This document shows positions 26,095-34,807 of a DNA stretch of 64,000 bases, one piece after another. The notes under the pieces were generated by a model. That model saw only the letters and a list, made by a program, of their open reading frames with translations. It was not told the DNA's origin and did no database searches. Position 1 is the first letter of the stretch; each line of letters starts with the position of its first letter. This stretch comes from Cytobacillus sp. NCCP-133. Lineage in GTDB: Bacteria; Bacillota; Bacilli; Bacillales; Cytobacillaceae. The stretch is taken from assembly GCF_026011715.1 (NCBI RefSeq), contig NZ_BRVM01000008.1, positions 1 to 64,000 of the forward strand, given 5' to 3'. The position numbers were made by a program, and so were the translations under genes.

Positions 26095-26126
26095 CTTGTA
26101 TACAAATTTAAGGGTTTGTATACAAG
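26095..26126. promoter_or_regulatory. Paired TTGTATACAA operators upstream of the CoA transferase
   Basis: Perfect 10-bp palindromes TTGTATACAA at 26096-26105 and 26116-26125, 20 bp centre to centre (two helical turns). A third copy is at 26231-26240. FCD-type GntR proteins bind short palindromes of this sort. Confidence 0.75.
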
Positions 26127-26230
26127 AAGTCAATCATAATTTTATAATTTTTCTGAAATTTGTGAGCGATGCGCTTAAAATTAGGGTTTCTTTAAAATTT
26201 TCAGAATGTTTATTGTAATGAAAATCTCTT

Positions 26231-26240
26231 TTGTATACAA
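26231..26240. promoter_or_regulatory. TTGTATACAA operator in front of the GntR gene
   Basis: Third perfect copy, 18 bases before the GntR start codon, where a bound repressor would block its own transcription or translation start region. Confidence 0.7.
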
Positions 26241-26258
26241 TGATATCGAGGTGTTGGT

Positions 26259-26930
26259 ATGGATGCATACGAATTTATCAAAGATGCCATTATTGAGGGG
26301 AAATTTGTCCCAGGGATGCGGCTTGCAGAAGAGTCTTTGGCTAAAGAAATGAATCTTAGCCGCACTCCGATTCGAGAAGCAATTAAACAGCTTGAAGCAG
26401 AAGGTCTTGTGATCCCCTTGAAACGCGGTGTAAGTGTCAGGCACTTTACAAAAGAAGATATCAGGCAAATTTATGATTTGCGCACACTTTTAGAGGGATA
26501 TGCAGCCAGCCAGGCAGCAATTCATCGTACCGTAGACGACTTGCTGAAAATGGAAGAAGCAAATGTTTTTTACGAAGAAGCGATTAGCCGCTATGTAGAA
26601 TCGGATATGGATCGCCTTAAAGATATGGTTGAAGTCAACCAGAAGTTCCATGAAGCCATCGTTGCTGCTTCGAATAATGAGCATATTCATTTTCATATTT
26701 CCAAGGTCGTTGTCGTTCCAATCGTGTTTCGATCCTTTTATTGGTATAACAGTTTTCAGCTAAATCAATCCCTTCAGGTACATAAAACGATTTTGGAAGC
26801 AATCAAAAACCGTGAACCCGAACGGGCCCGAATAGCGATGCATGAACATATTTACCAGGGCCGTGATCATGTGCTGAAACATTTGGAGCAAATTAAAAAT
26901 ATCCATTTGCTAAAGGAGGAAGTAAAATGA
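26259..26930 (+). CDS. GntR-family regulator with FCD ligand domain
   Basis: 223 residues. The winged helix (about 1-68: IKDAIIEGKFVPGMRLAEESLA, LSRTPIREAIKQLEAEGLV) and the C-terminal FCD helical domain (YDLRTLLEGYAA, NQKFHEAIVAASNNEHI, H-rich metal/ligand site, MHEHI near the end) are both complete. It probably represses the divergent CoA-transferase operon and its own operon through the TTGTATACAA sites until a pathway acid or CoA ester is present. It overlaps the HMG-CoA lyase gene by four bases. Confidence 0.92.
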   Translation: MDAYEFIKDAIIEGKFVPGMRLAEESLAKEMNLSRTPIREAIKQLEAEGLVIPLKRGVSVRHFTKEDIRQIYDLRTLLEGYAASQAAIHRTVDDLLKMEEANVFYEEAISRYVESDMDRLKDMVEVNQKFHEAIVAASNNEHIHFHISKVVVVPIVFRSFYWYNSFQLNQSLQVHKTILEAIKNREPERARIAMHEHIYQGRDHVLKHLEQIKNIHLLKEEVK

Positions 26931-27811
26931 TCGAAATCTGCGAAGTGGGTCCAAGAGATGGCCTGCAAAATGAGGGCAAAATTGTCCCGTCAGAAACAAA
27001 AGTTGAACTGATTACCAGGTTAATGGATGCCGGCATACGGAATATAGAAGCTGTCTCATTTGTAAATCCAAAAGTTGTTCCACCGATGGCTGATGCAGAA
27101 GAAGTTTTGAAATCGCTTCCGAAAAGAGAGAATGTCCGGTACGGCGGATTGGTTTTAAGCCGGTCTGGACTTGAACGCGCCCTTAAGACAGATGTGGGTT
27201 TTCTTCATATCGTAACGGCAACTAGTGATTCCTTCAATTTACGGAATGCCAAACGCACGGTTGAACAGGCTGTTGGCGAGCTTTCTCTGGTGATTAAGGA
27301 AGGAGCTGCATCTGGCAAGGGTGTAGCTGGAGTGTTGGGAACGGCATTTGGCTGCCCTTTTGAAGGCGAAGTTCCACTAGAAAATGTCTTGAAAGCTGCA
27401 GAGAAGTTTTTGGAAGCTGGCTGTACGGAAATTACACTTGCTGATACAACGGGAATGGCGAATCCAATCCAGGTTCAAAAGGTGGTAAATTCATTTTTTG
27501 ATATTTTTGGAAAGGATCTTACATTAGGACTTCACTTTCATAATACGCGCGGATTGGGATTAGCTAATGTATTAGCCGGTTATCAGGCTGGTGTGAGACG
27601 GTTTGACTCTTCGATCGCGGGACTTGGCGGCTGTCCGTTTGCCCCGAAAGCCGTCGGCAACGTTTGTACCGAAGATATGATTAATATGTTCCATGGAATG
27701 GGTGAAGAAACCGGTGCAGATCTTCCATCTGTATTGGAAACCGCCAAATGGATGGAAACGGTGATGGAACGTCCCCTGGATGGGATGCTGATGAAGGCGG
27801 GAATTGCATAA
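26927..27811 (+). CDS. mvaB: Hydroxymethylglutaryl-CoA lyase
   Basis: 294 residues, DRE-TIM metallolyase fold. EVGPRDGLQNE at the N-terminus, HFHNTRGLGLANVLAGYQAG with the metal-binding His pair, and the signature loop GLGGCPFAPKAVGNVCTED with the active Cys are all present. The enzyme splits HMG-CoA into acetyl-CoA and acetoacetate; close relatives split similar 3-hydroxyacyl-CoAs. It is co-transcribed with its regulator (ATGA overlap) and divergent from the CoA transferase. Confidence 0.93.
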   Translation: MIEICEVGPRDGLQNEGKIVPSETKVELITRLMDAGIRNIEAVSFVNPKVVPPMADAEEVLKSLPKRENVRYGGLVLSRSGLERALKTDVGFLHIVTATSDSFNLRNAKRTVEQAVGELSLVIKEGAASGKGVAGVLGTAFGCPFEGEVPLENVLKAAEKFLEAGCTEITLADTTGMANPIQVQKVVNSFFDIFGKDLTLGLHFHNTRGLGLANVLAGYQAGVRRFDSSIAGLGGCPFAPKAVGNVCTEDMINMFHGMGEETGADLPSVLETAKWMETVMERPLDGMLMKAGIA

Positions 27812-27822
27812 ATAATGAGGGG

Positions 27823-27851
27823 AAAAGCCATCTTTTGGAATGGCTTTTTTT
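27823..27851 (+). terminator. Terminator of the HMG-CoA lyase operon
   Basis: AAAAGCCAT-cttttgga-ATGGCTTTTTTT hairpin about 12 bases after the stop codon. Confidence 0.85.
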
Positions 27852-27914
27852 GATTTTGTTCGATTTATGATAGATTTGCTCTTATTTAATAGTGTGGAAA
27901 GGCGAATTTTGAGA

Positions 27915-28025
27915 GCTGTTAGATTTTATTCGCTAGTTTACATGATTTGTTCGCTAAATTTAAATTTTATTCGCTAGTTTTACTGGTTTCTTCGCTAATT
28001 TTTATATTTATTCGCTAAGTTCACA
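27915..28025. repeat. Block of 21-bp periodic TTCGCTA repeats (copy 2)
   Basis: Five units (TTCGCTAGTTT, TTCGCTAAATTT, TTCGCTAGTTTT, TTCGCTAATTTT, TTCGCTAAGTTC) at 21-22-bp spacing, ending GTTCACAATTCTGGAAAA, close to the end of copy 1. Confidence 0.85.
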
Positions 28026-28045
28026 ATTCTGGAAAATTATCCAAA

Positions 28046-29002
28046 TTACTTTTTCTTTTTATACGTTCTGTTTTTCTTTTCACCTCCCACCTCAAGGTTC
28101 ATTGCGGAAAGTAACTTGTATGCGGTATGAACGGATGTAATGTGTGTGAAGTTCCGAAATTCTTCGTTCGAAATTGCAGGTTTAATAAGCAGAAAGTAAT
28201 CTTCAACTGCTTGATAATGGGCTGTTGCAGATTTTCCTTTGCATGCGGGACAGTGCCATTTTCCCCAGTGGAAAATCACAGGGAGTGTGGCACAATGGGG
28301 ACAGTGCACACCAGTTAGAAGGGTATCCAGGTTAATTTTAAAAAAGTTTAAAATATCCACTTCATGCGGTACATGGTTTTTTAATAATGTTCTGTTTAAT
28401 CTTTTTATCTCTTTGTCTTGTATGCAAACCAGTTTGTGGGTTTCATCAATTAAGGAAATTTTATTGAGTAATCGGTGGGCGTGGATGACTTTAGTTGAGA
28501 TTTGTTTATTTGGAGATTTAATGATGGTGGATGGACTGCTGAGCACAACTGCATATTCAATGGGGATTTGGGGGAATCCATTTGATTGTATCCATTTTTT
28601 CAATTGCCGGCTCTGATGTTCAGCTTGAGAAATGGGGTCTTGAAAAGCTTCCTCTTTATCATTATGGATTCGAATTAGCTGGTGAAATTCCGGCTCAAAC
28701 ATAATAGTCCCATTCCAATTTTTTACTTCAAGAAGGATGGCAAATCTTTTCGTGAGTAAAAGCGTATCTATTTGAAAAAATTGATTGCCGCTCGAAAGCC
28801 GGAGCCCATGATAGATTCTATACTCTTTTTCATTTAAAAAACTTAAATCGTAATCCAGTTTCTGCTCTCCTCTAAATCCCGCATTCCGTTTTCGCAGCTC
28901 AGACCATACTTTCTCTCTCCCCTCCAGCATTTTTGGCATTCGCCTTAATAAAGCTGTTAGCTGTAAATTGATTTCAGGCATCATTCTTTCTTTTTCAATC
29001 AA
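28046..29002 (-). CDS. NERD-domain protein
   Basis: 318 residues from TTG at 29002, which has AAAGGAG nine bases before. The NERD (nuclease-related) domain covers about residues 40-150: GEQKLDYDL, YRIYHGLRL, FQIDTLLLTKRFAILLEVKNWNGTI. The D...EVK residues are the restriction-endonuclease-like core. A C-terminal zinc finger CPHC...CPAC (about 245-270) follows. It probably acts on DNA, but no partner genes indicate a pathway. Confidence 0.88.
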   Translation of the reverse strand: MIEKERMMPEINLQLTALLRRMPKMLEGREKVWSELRKRNAGFRGEQKLDYDLSFLNEKEYRIYHGLRLSSGNQFFQIDTLLLTKRFAILLEVKNWNGTIMFEPEFHQLIRIHNDKEEAFQDPISQAEHQSRQLKKWIQSNGFPQIPIEYAVVLSSPSTIIKSPNKQISTKVIHAHRLLNKISLIDETHKLVCIQDKEIKRLNRTLLKNHVPHEVDILNFFKINLDTLLTGVHCPHCATLPVIFHWGKWHCPACKGKSATAHYQAVEDYFLLIKPAISNEEFRNFTHITSVHTAYKLLSAMNLEVGGEKKNRTYKKKK

Positions 29003-29229
29003 ATCAATCCACTCCTTTCAATTTACTAATTTTAAAAAAATACGAAAATACCTTCTGTCGAAGTATTATATAGGATGGATAGTTTTCTTGCAGGGTCGCA
29101 GGGGTTTATTAGCAGTGAAAGCGGACGGTCCCCTATCTCTCAGGAATAAAAAGGATAGAACTCAATAAGAGATAAAATGATCATCAATCATCATTTGGAC
29201 GAAAATATTCTATCTGCAAAATAAACAAA

Positions 29230-29263
29230 TAAAAGAGTTTAGGCAATCCTAAACCCTTTTCTA
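29230..29263 (-). terminator. Terminator of the chemoreceptor gene
   Basis: Minus strand: GGGTTTAGG-attg-CCTAAACTC followed by TTTTATT. The span 29003-29229 shows nothing further. Confidence 0.8.
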
Positions 29264-30517
29264 TTATAATTTAAACTTTTTCATTAATCCCTTTAAATCC
29301 TCTGCCATTGTGGTCAGATGGTCTGCAGAAGTGGAGATCTCTTCCATCGAAGCAGCCTGTTCTTCTGTTGAGGCAAGCACACTTTGTGTGGCCATGGCAG
29401 ATTCCTTCGCAACATGCGAGATTTCGTCCATTGATTGGACCATTTGCTGGGAACCTGCTGACATTTGCTGAATGGCAGTTGCCACTTCTGCCATTTGATC
29501 GGTTACGCTGCTGATGGATTGCTGAATCTGGTTGAAGGAATCACCTGCATTCTTCATGATATCCATGCCTTCCGTTACTTCATAGTTTACGGTTTCCATG
29601 GTTTGAACGACTTGATTGGTTTCCTCTTGAATTTTAGAAATCAATTGGCTGATTTGCAAAGTCGATACAGCGGATTTTTCAGCCAGGCTGCGTACTTCAT
29701 TGGCAACCACGGCAAAGCCCTTTCCCTGTTCGCCAGCACGCGCTGCTTCAATGGCAGCATTTAAAGCCAGCAAATTCGTTTGGGCTGCAATTCCTGTAAT
29801 GACTTCAATAATTTTTCCGATTTCCTGTGAACGCTGACCCAATCCTTTTACAACTTTAGACAAATCTTGTACATTTACATGAATGGAGTTCATTTGGCAT
29901 CCTGCTGTAGAGATGGATTCAAAACCGTGGTTCGCTTTTTCGAGCGAATCATGTATTTGTTCTGTCACTTGCCCGGAGTTTGCTGCAACTTGTCCCAGGC
30001 TGTCAGACATCTGCATGATCACATCGGACACTGTGCTGACGCCTTTCACCTGATGATCTGCACCTGCAGCCACTTCCTCAATGACTTCAGCGATATGACT
30101 CGTTGCCATATTCGTCTGCTGGGCGCCTGTTGAAAGCTGCTGGGCAAAAAGGGTAACCTCATTTGAAGCATTCACCACTTTATTAATGACTTCCTGCCAA
30201 GTCGCTGATGTATAATTAAGAGCTGCCGCAATCGATCCCAACTGCCCAACGGATTTTTCATCAAGCCTGCAGGATATATTTCCATCTGCCAGTTCATCCA
30301 AATGTATATTGATTTTTGCAATTGGTGCGATAAATCTCCGGTAATTGATAATCGAAGAAAGAATGCCGACCAGCGTACCCAGGGCCATAACACTGATGAT
30401 TGTCACCCAAAAGGCCATCCCCTGCAGATTGTTTCCGAAAACAACTCCAAGCCCAATCAATAGGACACTTGGAATAACCACAATCAATGTGCGAAACATG
30501 TAACTAAATTGACTCAT
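29264..30517 (-). CDS. Methyl-accepting chemotaxis protein with short sensor
   Basis: 417 residues. Two membrane helices (about 8-28 and 32-52) lie back to back with almost no outside domain, followed by HAMP (about 55-107) and the long coiled-coil signalling domain. The kinase-contact tip reads [38 protein letters not shown]. With no external sensor it probably detects membrane state or an internal signal. Single-gene unit with its own terminator. Confidence 0.93.
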   Translation of the reverse strand: MSQFSYMFRTLIVVIPSVLLIGLGVVFGNNLQGMAFWVTIISVMALGTLVGILSSIINYRRFIAPIAKINIHLDELADGNISCRLDEKSVGQLGSIAAALNYTSATWQEVINKVVNASNEVTLFAQQLSTGAQQTNMATSHIAEVIEEVAAGADHQVKGVSTVSDVIMQMSDSLGQVAANSGQVTEQIHDSLEKANHGFESISTAGCQMNSIHVNVQDLSKVVKGLGQRSQEIGKIIEVITGIAAQTNLLALNAAIEAARAGEQGKGFAVVANEVRSLAEKSAVSTLQISQLISKIQEETNQVVQTMETVNYEVTEGMDIMKNAGDSFNQIQQSISSVTDQMAEVATAIQQMSAGSQQMVQSMDEISHVAKESAMATQSVLASTEEQAASMEEISTSADHLTTMAEDLKGLMKKFKL

Positions 30518-30714
30518 TATGTAAACCCCTTTAATTTTGTATCTTATTTTAAAATACTATTTTACCAAATTGCTCCTCTCTTACTTGGTTTTTCCGTATG
30601 TAATATTGATTATAGTAGATTAGAGGAAAATATTTCAATATATATATCGGTCATTTTTATAATTGTTTAAATTGTTTGTAAATAAAAACAACCTTCCTAT
30701 GTAAAGATCGGAGT

Positions 30715-30972
30715 TTATTTAAAAAGGGGTAAATCGCCAAAGAGGATGAGTTCCGGTAAGAGAGGGAATAAAAATAATCCTGCAACGATAAAAAAATCAG
30801 TTGTTAGGCCGATTTTTTTATCTTGGAGCTTAAAACGCTTTTCCGCTTTCTGAACAATATAGATGTTCATACCAGCAAAACAGGCCATTCCTGTGCTTCT
30901 ATTAAAAAGGAAAAAGAGATAGTTTCCAGAAAATACAGCCAGGAATACCATGAAAATTATCGAAAACCTCAT
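30715..30972 (-). CDS. Small membrane protein of unknown function
   Basis: 85 residues with hydrophobic stretches at about 4-22, 28-42 and 58-80. An excellent ribosome site, AAAAAGGAGGG, lies 7 bases before the ATG at 30972, so it is very likely translated. No family recognised. Confidence 0.6.
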   Translation of the reverse strand: MRFSIIFMVFLAVFSGNYLFFLFNRSTGMACFAGMNIYIVQKAEKRFKLQDKKIGLTTDFFIVAGLFLFPLLPELILFGDLPLFK

Positions 30973-31045
30973 CTTCTCCCTCCTTTTTAATCAAATTTAT
31001 TTTAGCATCAATACATTTTTTGGTAAATAAAGCTTGGCACTGATT

Positions 31046-32251
31046 TTATTTCTCATATCTTTCAGAAGCCTTAAAGCTTCTTACCTTTTTCGCCATCGAA
31101 AGGGCAGCAGTTCCAAGTGCGATGACGATAAAAACACTCCCGGCTGCCGCATTCAGCTCCACAGATGTCGATTCAATCATAATTCCGCCGATCATGGAGC
31201 CAAATGCCATCCCCATGTGAACCGCAGAATTGTTCAAGGTTTGCTGGATGTCCGATGTCTCGGGAGTTACTTCAATTAAATAGCTGTGAATAGCCGGCGT
31301 AATGGCCCAGCTCAGCATACTCCAAATGACGACGGCCGCCAGGAAGACCGGCAATGAAAAAGCAGCAAAAGGCAAGGAGAAAAGGGTGATGCCGAACATG
31401 GAGGTCAATGTTAAGATAACCGGTTTTGCACCAAAGCGATCTGCAAGCAAGCCGCCGATCCCGCCTCCAATGACGGCTGCAATTCCGAAAATAAGATAAA
31501 CCATGCTGACCCAGTTGCCATCCAGCCCCAAATTCATTTTTAAAAAAGGCGTTAAATACCCATAAAACGTTAAGTGGCCTGCCATCAAGAGGAAAGACGT
31601 CATTTGTGTAAGTGCTATTTTTCTGCTTTTCAGCGTTCTGAGCTGTACGCCAATGGGTACAGCAGGTTTTGGCGCCACTTTTCCCATAAAGAAGTATACG
31701 CCTGCCATCGATAGAACAGTTAGTGCTGATATAAGCACAAATGGCGCTCGCCAGCCAAACGAATTTCCAAGCATCAGCCCGATTGGCACCCCTAATACAA
31801 GGGATGCACTGATGCCCATGAACACAATCCCGATAGCACGTGCCCGGTATTGTTCGGCTACGATATAAGAAGCCATCGTCATACATAAGGCAATTAGCAA
31901 TGACCCGCTTGTTGCTGCCAGAATGCGTCCGACTAATAGCACACTGTAAAAAGGACTAAAGACAGCAACAACATTCCCGGCTAAGAAGACAACCAATGAA
32001 ATCATCATTAAACGGCTGCGCTCCATTTTTACAGTTAAAGTAAGAAGGATCGGTGCTGCCAGCGCAAATGCCAGCGAAAACACAGTGATCAAGAGGCCCG
32101 TCTGCCCCAGGGTGACTCCAAGATCATCTGCAACAAGATCCAGCAGTCCTCCTATAATAAGTTCCACCATTCCGACAACAAACGATATGATCGCGAGTAA
32201 ATAGATGCGTTTATCCAAGTTGAACTTCCTCTCTCGTTTTCTATTTATCAA
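31046..32251 (-). CDS. MFS transporter, DHA1 type
   Basis: 401 residues, about 12 helices. LLDLVADDLGVTLGQTGLLITVFSLAFALAAPIL in helices 1-2 and RIGWR-like GNSFGWRAPFVLISALT in helix 5 resemble the AraJ/YdhP group of efflux proteins. Substrate unknown. Single gene; a TTTTT-rich end lies at about 31015. Confidence 0.82.
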   Translation of the reverse strand: MINRKRERKFNLDKRIYLLAIISFVVGMVELIIGGLLDLVADDLGVTLGQTGLLITVFSLAFALAAPILLTLTVKMERSRLMMISLVVFLAGNVVAVFSPFYSVLLVGRILAATSGSLLIALCMTMASYIVAEQYRARAIGIVFMGISASLVLGVPIGLMLGNSFGWRAPFVLISALTVLSMAGVYFFMGKVAPKPAVPIGVQLRTLKSRKIALTQMTSFLLMAGHLTFYGYLTPFLKMNLGLDGNWVSMVYLIFGIAAVIGGGIGGLLADRFGAKPVILTLTSMFGITLFSLPFAAFSLPVFLAAVVIWSMLSWAITPAIHSYLIEVTPETSDIQQTLNNSAVHMGMAFGSMIGGIMIESTSVELNAAAGSVFIVIALGTAALSMAKKVRSFKASERYEK

Positions 32252-32323
32252 GTTTCTAAGTTGAATTTTTAATAAAATTACATCTTAACATACGGAGAGG
32301 GATAAGCTCAAAGGATTGAATAG

Positions 32324-32509
32324 TCAATAAATAGCAGGAAAGTCTGCATGAATAGTTTCTCCAGTTTCTTTCATTTTGATCGCCCGGCCAATCAAATAGT
32401 TTTCCTTTCCTCTTTCAAGAATTACCTTCTTTATTTGGTCTTCAAATGCAGCAGATGCATCACTAAAGTCTCCCGTCCTTTTATTTTCTCTAATATGTAT
32501 CATTATCAT
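32324..32509 (-). CDS. Possible small protein
   Basis: 61 residues, mixed charge, no membrane segment. It begins inside the perfect palindrome TTATCATGATAA (32503-32514) and has no good ribosome site at the ATG, so the start or the gene itself is uncertain. No family recognised. Confidence 0.35.
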   Translation of the reverse strand: MIMIHIRENKRTGDFSDASAAFEDQIKKVILERGKENYLIGRAIKMKETGETIHADFPAIY

Positions 32510-32635
32510 GATAAAATCGCTTGTTTTGGGAAAGCTATCATTATCTCCCTTCTGCCACTTCCAAAAATTACATGTTTGAATATAAGTAATATACAGGAAT
32601 TAATATAACAAATATTAAAAAAGGAGTTGATAACA

Positions 32636-32800
32636 TTGTTGGATAATCAAGCAAAAAAAGATCGCAGGCAATCAACCCCTTTATCTCCTGTGATGGACGA
32701 AACACATAATGCCGGGACAACTCCTAACGATACGAATGCCCTTGAAGGCCTTGAACCGGAATTTGACCTAACTGGAACAGTGTTAAATGATTATAGCTGA
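32636..32800 (+). CDS. Small acidic hypothetical protein
   Basis: 54 residues from TTG at 32636 (a second TTG follows at 32639), with AAAAAAGGAG 8-10 bases before. It is soluble, Asp/Glu/Thr/Asn-rich, and has no Cys. A strong terminator follows 15 bases after the stop, which together with the ribosome site supports a real single-gene unit. Function unknown. Confidence 0.6.
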   Translation: MLDNQAKKDRRQSTPLSPVMDETHNAGTTPNDTNALEGLEPEFDLTGTVLNDYS

Positions 32801-32811
32801 ATTTTATCCAT

Positions 32812-32848
32812 AGGATTCCCTGCTCTATTAAGTGCAGGGATTTTTTTA
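32812..32848 (+). terminator. Terminator after the 54-residue gene
   Basis: ATTCCCTGC-tctattaagt-GCAGGGATTTTTTT hairpin. Confidence 0.85.
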
Positions 32849-32930
32849 TGTAAAGTTTGTCCCAACACCTGCATACCATTGTAGTATTCCTGGTGTCTAA
32901 CTTGGAAAATAACCAAATGGAGAAGGATGT

Positions 32931-33947
32931 ATGATTACTGGTTTGCTGGTTATTTTCATGATTGTCCTTTTGTTACCGTTTTTTTCTGGGTATGCGGAAA
33001 AGAATCTGGAGATGTTTCTGTTTATCATGGGACTTTCCGCAGCTTTAACGAGCGGTGTGCTGGATAGCAGGCTTTTTTTGAAAGCTGCGAATGATCCTGT
33101 TAAGATTACGCTTGCAGTATTTGTAGCGGGTCTGCTTTTTAAATGGTTTCAAACTAGTCTGGAAAGAAGCATTTTAACAATGAGCCGAAGTATGCCATTT
33201 CGCTTCTTTGCAGCCCTAGTGGTTATTTTTCTTGGCCTGATCTCAAGTATCATTACAGCCATTATTGCAGCGTTGGTATTGGTGCTGATTGTCAGTTCCC
33301 TGCGGCTTGAACGGAACTCGGAGATTTTTCTGACTGTGCTTGCCTGCTTTTCCATTGGCCTTGGAGCAGCTTTAACACCGATTGGCGAGCCTCTTTCAAC
33401 CATAGCGATCAGTAAACTGGATGAAGAATTCTTCTTCTTGGTTGAATTAGTCGGACCACAGATAGGGATTGCCCTGCTGTGTTTCGGTATATTAGCTGCC
33501 CTTTTTGTAAAACCGCCTGTTTCCGGTAAAGCTTCTTTCAGTAAAAAGCCAGCTAGTGAAAGCTATGAAGAAATCCTTGTAAGAGCGCTGAAGATTTATT
33601 TTTTTGTCATGGGACTGACCTTGCTTGGGGCCGGATTTGAACCATTAATCAATCGTTTCTTAATTGGTTTGAATCCGCTGCTGCTCTATTGGATTAATAT
33701 GATTTCCGCTGTTTTGGATAATGCCACACTGGCTGCTGCCGAAATTAGCCCTTCAATGAATCATTTTACCTTGCAGTCGATTCTGCTTGGCCTGCTGATC
33801 AGCGGCGGAATGCTGATTCCGGGCAACATTCCAAATATCATTGCTGCCGGAAAGCTGCAGATTACGAGCAAAGAATGGGCAAAGGTCGGTGTGCCTGCTG
33901 CTTTGTACACAATGATCGTCTATTTCTTGGTGTTATTGGCAGGATAG
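32931..33947 (+). CDS. DUF1646 membrane transporter of the ion-transporter superfamily
   Basis: 338 residues with about 10 hydrophobic helices. SSIITAIIAALVLVLIVSSLRLERNSE and GLGAALTPIGEPLSTI resemble the NhaD/CitM-like re-entrant signature of ion transporters, and the overall form matches DUF1646. It probably moves a cation or organic anion; direction unknown. Starts at 32931 with AGAAGGATGT just before. Confidence 0.8.
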   Translation: MITGLLVIFMIVLLLPFFSGYAEKNLEMFLFIMGLSAALTSGVLDSRLFLKAANDPVKITLAVFVAGLLFKWFQTSLERSILTMSRSMPFRFFAALVVIFLGLISSIITAIIAALVLVLIVSSLRLERNSEIFLTVLACFSIGLGAALTPIGEPLSTIAISKLDEEFFFLVELVGPQIGIALLCFGILAALFVKPPVSGKASFSKKPASESYEEILVRALKIYFFVMGLTLLGAGFEPLINRFLIGLNPLLLYWINMISAVLDNATLAAAEISPSMNHFTLQSILLGLLISGGMLIPGNIPNIIAAGKLQITSKEWAKVGVPAALYTMIVYFLVLLAG

Positions 33948-33949
33948 AC

Positions 33950-33981
33950 AAAAAAGGACTGCAATCAGTCCTTTTTTATTT
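33950..33981. terminator. Bidirectional terminator between DUF1646 and OsmC genes
   Basis: AAAAAAGGACTG-caat-CAGTCCTTTTTT is a perfect stem with T runs on both strands and serves the two converging genes. Confidence 0.9.
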
Positions 33982-33982
33982 T

Positions 33983-34456
33983 TTATTCCTCCGTAATGTT
34001 CCATGTATTTTCAAGCTGTATGGCTCCTTTAAGAGTTTGAGCAACAGGACATGCTTTTTCAAATACATTCAATGCTCGTTCTGCAGCATCTCTAGTGCCT
34101 TTTGGAATCAGCAAGGTGAAATGTGTCCGGATGACTGTAATTTTCAAAACGCCCTCCGGTGCTTCAATGACACCTTGGACGTTAGCGCGCAGTTTCTCGC
34201 GGGTAATGGGTATTTGACGCGCCTCCAGCGCGCCTGCAAGGGTTCCAACCAGTCAGCCGCCTGCTGCCGCAACAATATGGTCCAGTGTAGACGGATATTC
34301 CACTTCAGGTTCGACGCCATAGAATTGCTTGACTCCGCCGTGAACGCCGAAAAAAACCGGCTGCTGAAATCCGCTTATGTAGGCGCTTTTTACCTTATTT
34401 GCCGTGTCTTCAGGATAAATGGTCATCTTCGTTAATTCAATCGGGTCCTTTGGCAT
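33983..34456 (-). CDS. OsmC-family peroxidase-like protein with in-frame UGA at the active cysteine (candidate selenoprotein)
   Basis: 157 codons with one internal stop: codon 68 is TGA (34253-34255). Everything before and after is in the same frame and reads as OsmC: upstream VKQFYGVEPEVEYPSTLDHIVAAAGG, then the UGA, then LVGTLAGALEARQIPITREKL, and the second redox Cys in EKACPVAQTLKGA at residue 136. The UGA sits exactly where OsmC proteins carry the peroxidatic Cys. A 7-bp hairpin with loop TGGAG begins 19 bases after it (34216-34234), fitting a bacterial SECIS. Reading UGA as selenocysteine gives a full-length protein; the alternative is a nonsense mutation of a Cys codon. Start ATG at 34456 follows AAGGAGGCAG. 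Confidence 0.75.
34216..34234 (-). promoter_or_regulatory. Candidate bacterial SECIS hairpin
   Basis: On the minus strand GGCGCGC-TGGAG-GCGCGTC forms seven pairs (one G-U). The loop lies 26-30 bases after the UGA with G at its second place, within the spacing known for bacterial SECIS elements, which bind SelB. Confidence 0.6.
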
Positions 34457-34593
34457 CAGCTCTGCCTCCTTATATAAATCTCACTTGATTTAAAGATAGT
34501 CGGTATTACTTTTACCTTCTTAACCGCTTATCAAACTCATTATGCAGAACTTTTTGAACAGGGTCATTGACTGCCTTTGTATACATAACAAAA

Positions 34594-34713
34594 TTATTGT
34601 ATCTCTAAAACAACTTTGATTAGAACTTGATTTGGCTTTATTTTTGGCACGTCCGTTTCGATCATTTTTAATACATCTGGTTTTCCATATTCGGTTATGA
34701 CAATAGCTTTTAT
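34594..34713 (-). pseudogene. N-terminal remnant of a quinone oxidoreductase/zinc-type alcohol dehydrogenase
   Basis: The minus strand reads KAIVITEYGKPDVLKMIETDVP and then PNQVLIKV before a stop, the start of a medium-chain dehydrogenase of the quinone-reductase group. The start codon is ATA in place of ATG behind a good AGGAGGG-like site, and the protein ends after about 39 residues. No more of the gene follows. The rest of 34457-34807 holds nothing I can support. Confidence 0.65.
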
Positions 34714-34807
34714 TTTCTTGCCCTCCCGTGAAGATTACATATTCGGTTTTAAAAGAGGATAAGCCTTTTTTTGTAAAAAAAAGAAGCCGCATTACACAGC
34801 TTACAAA

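Noticed and set aside
34520-34792. 90-residue open frame on the minus strand
   Set aside because: The recognisable quinone-reductase residues are in a different frame of the same region; this frame has no likeness or ribosome site.
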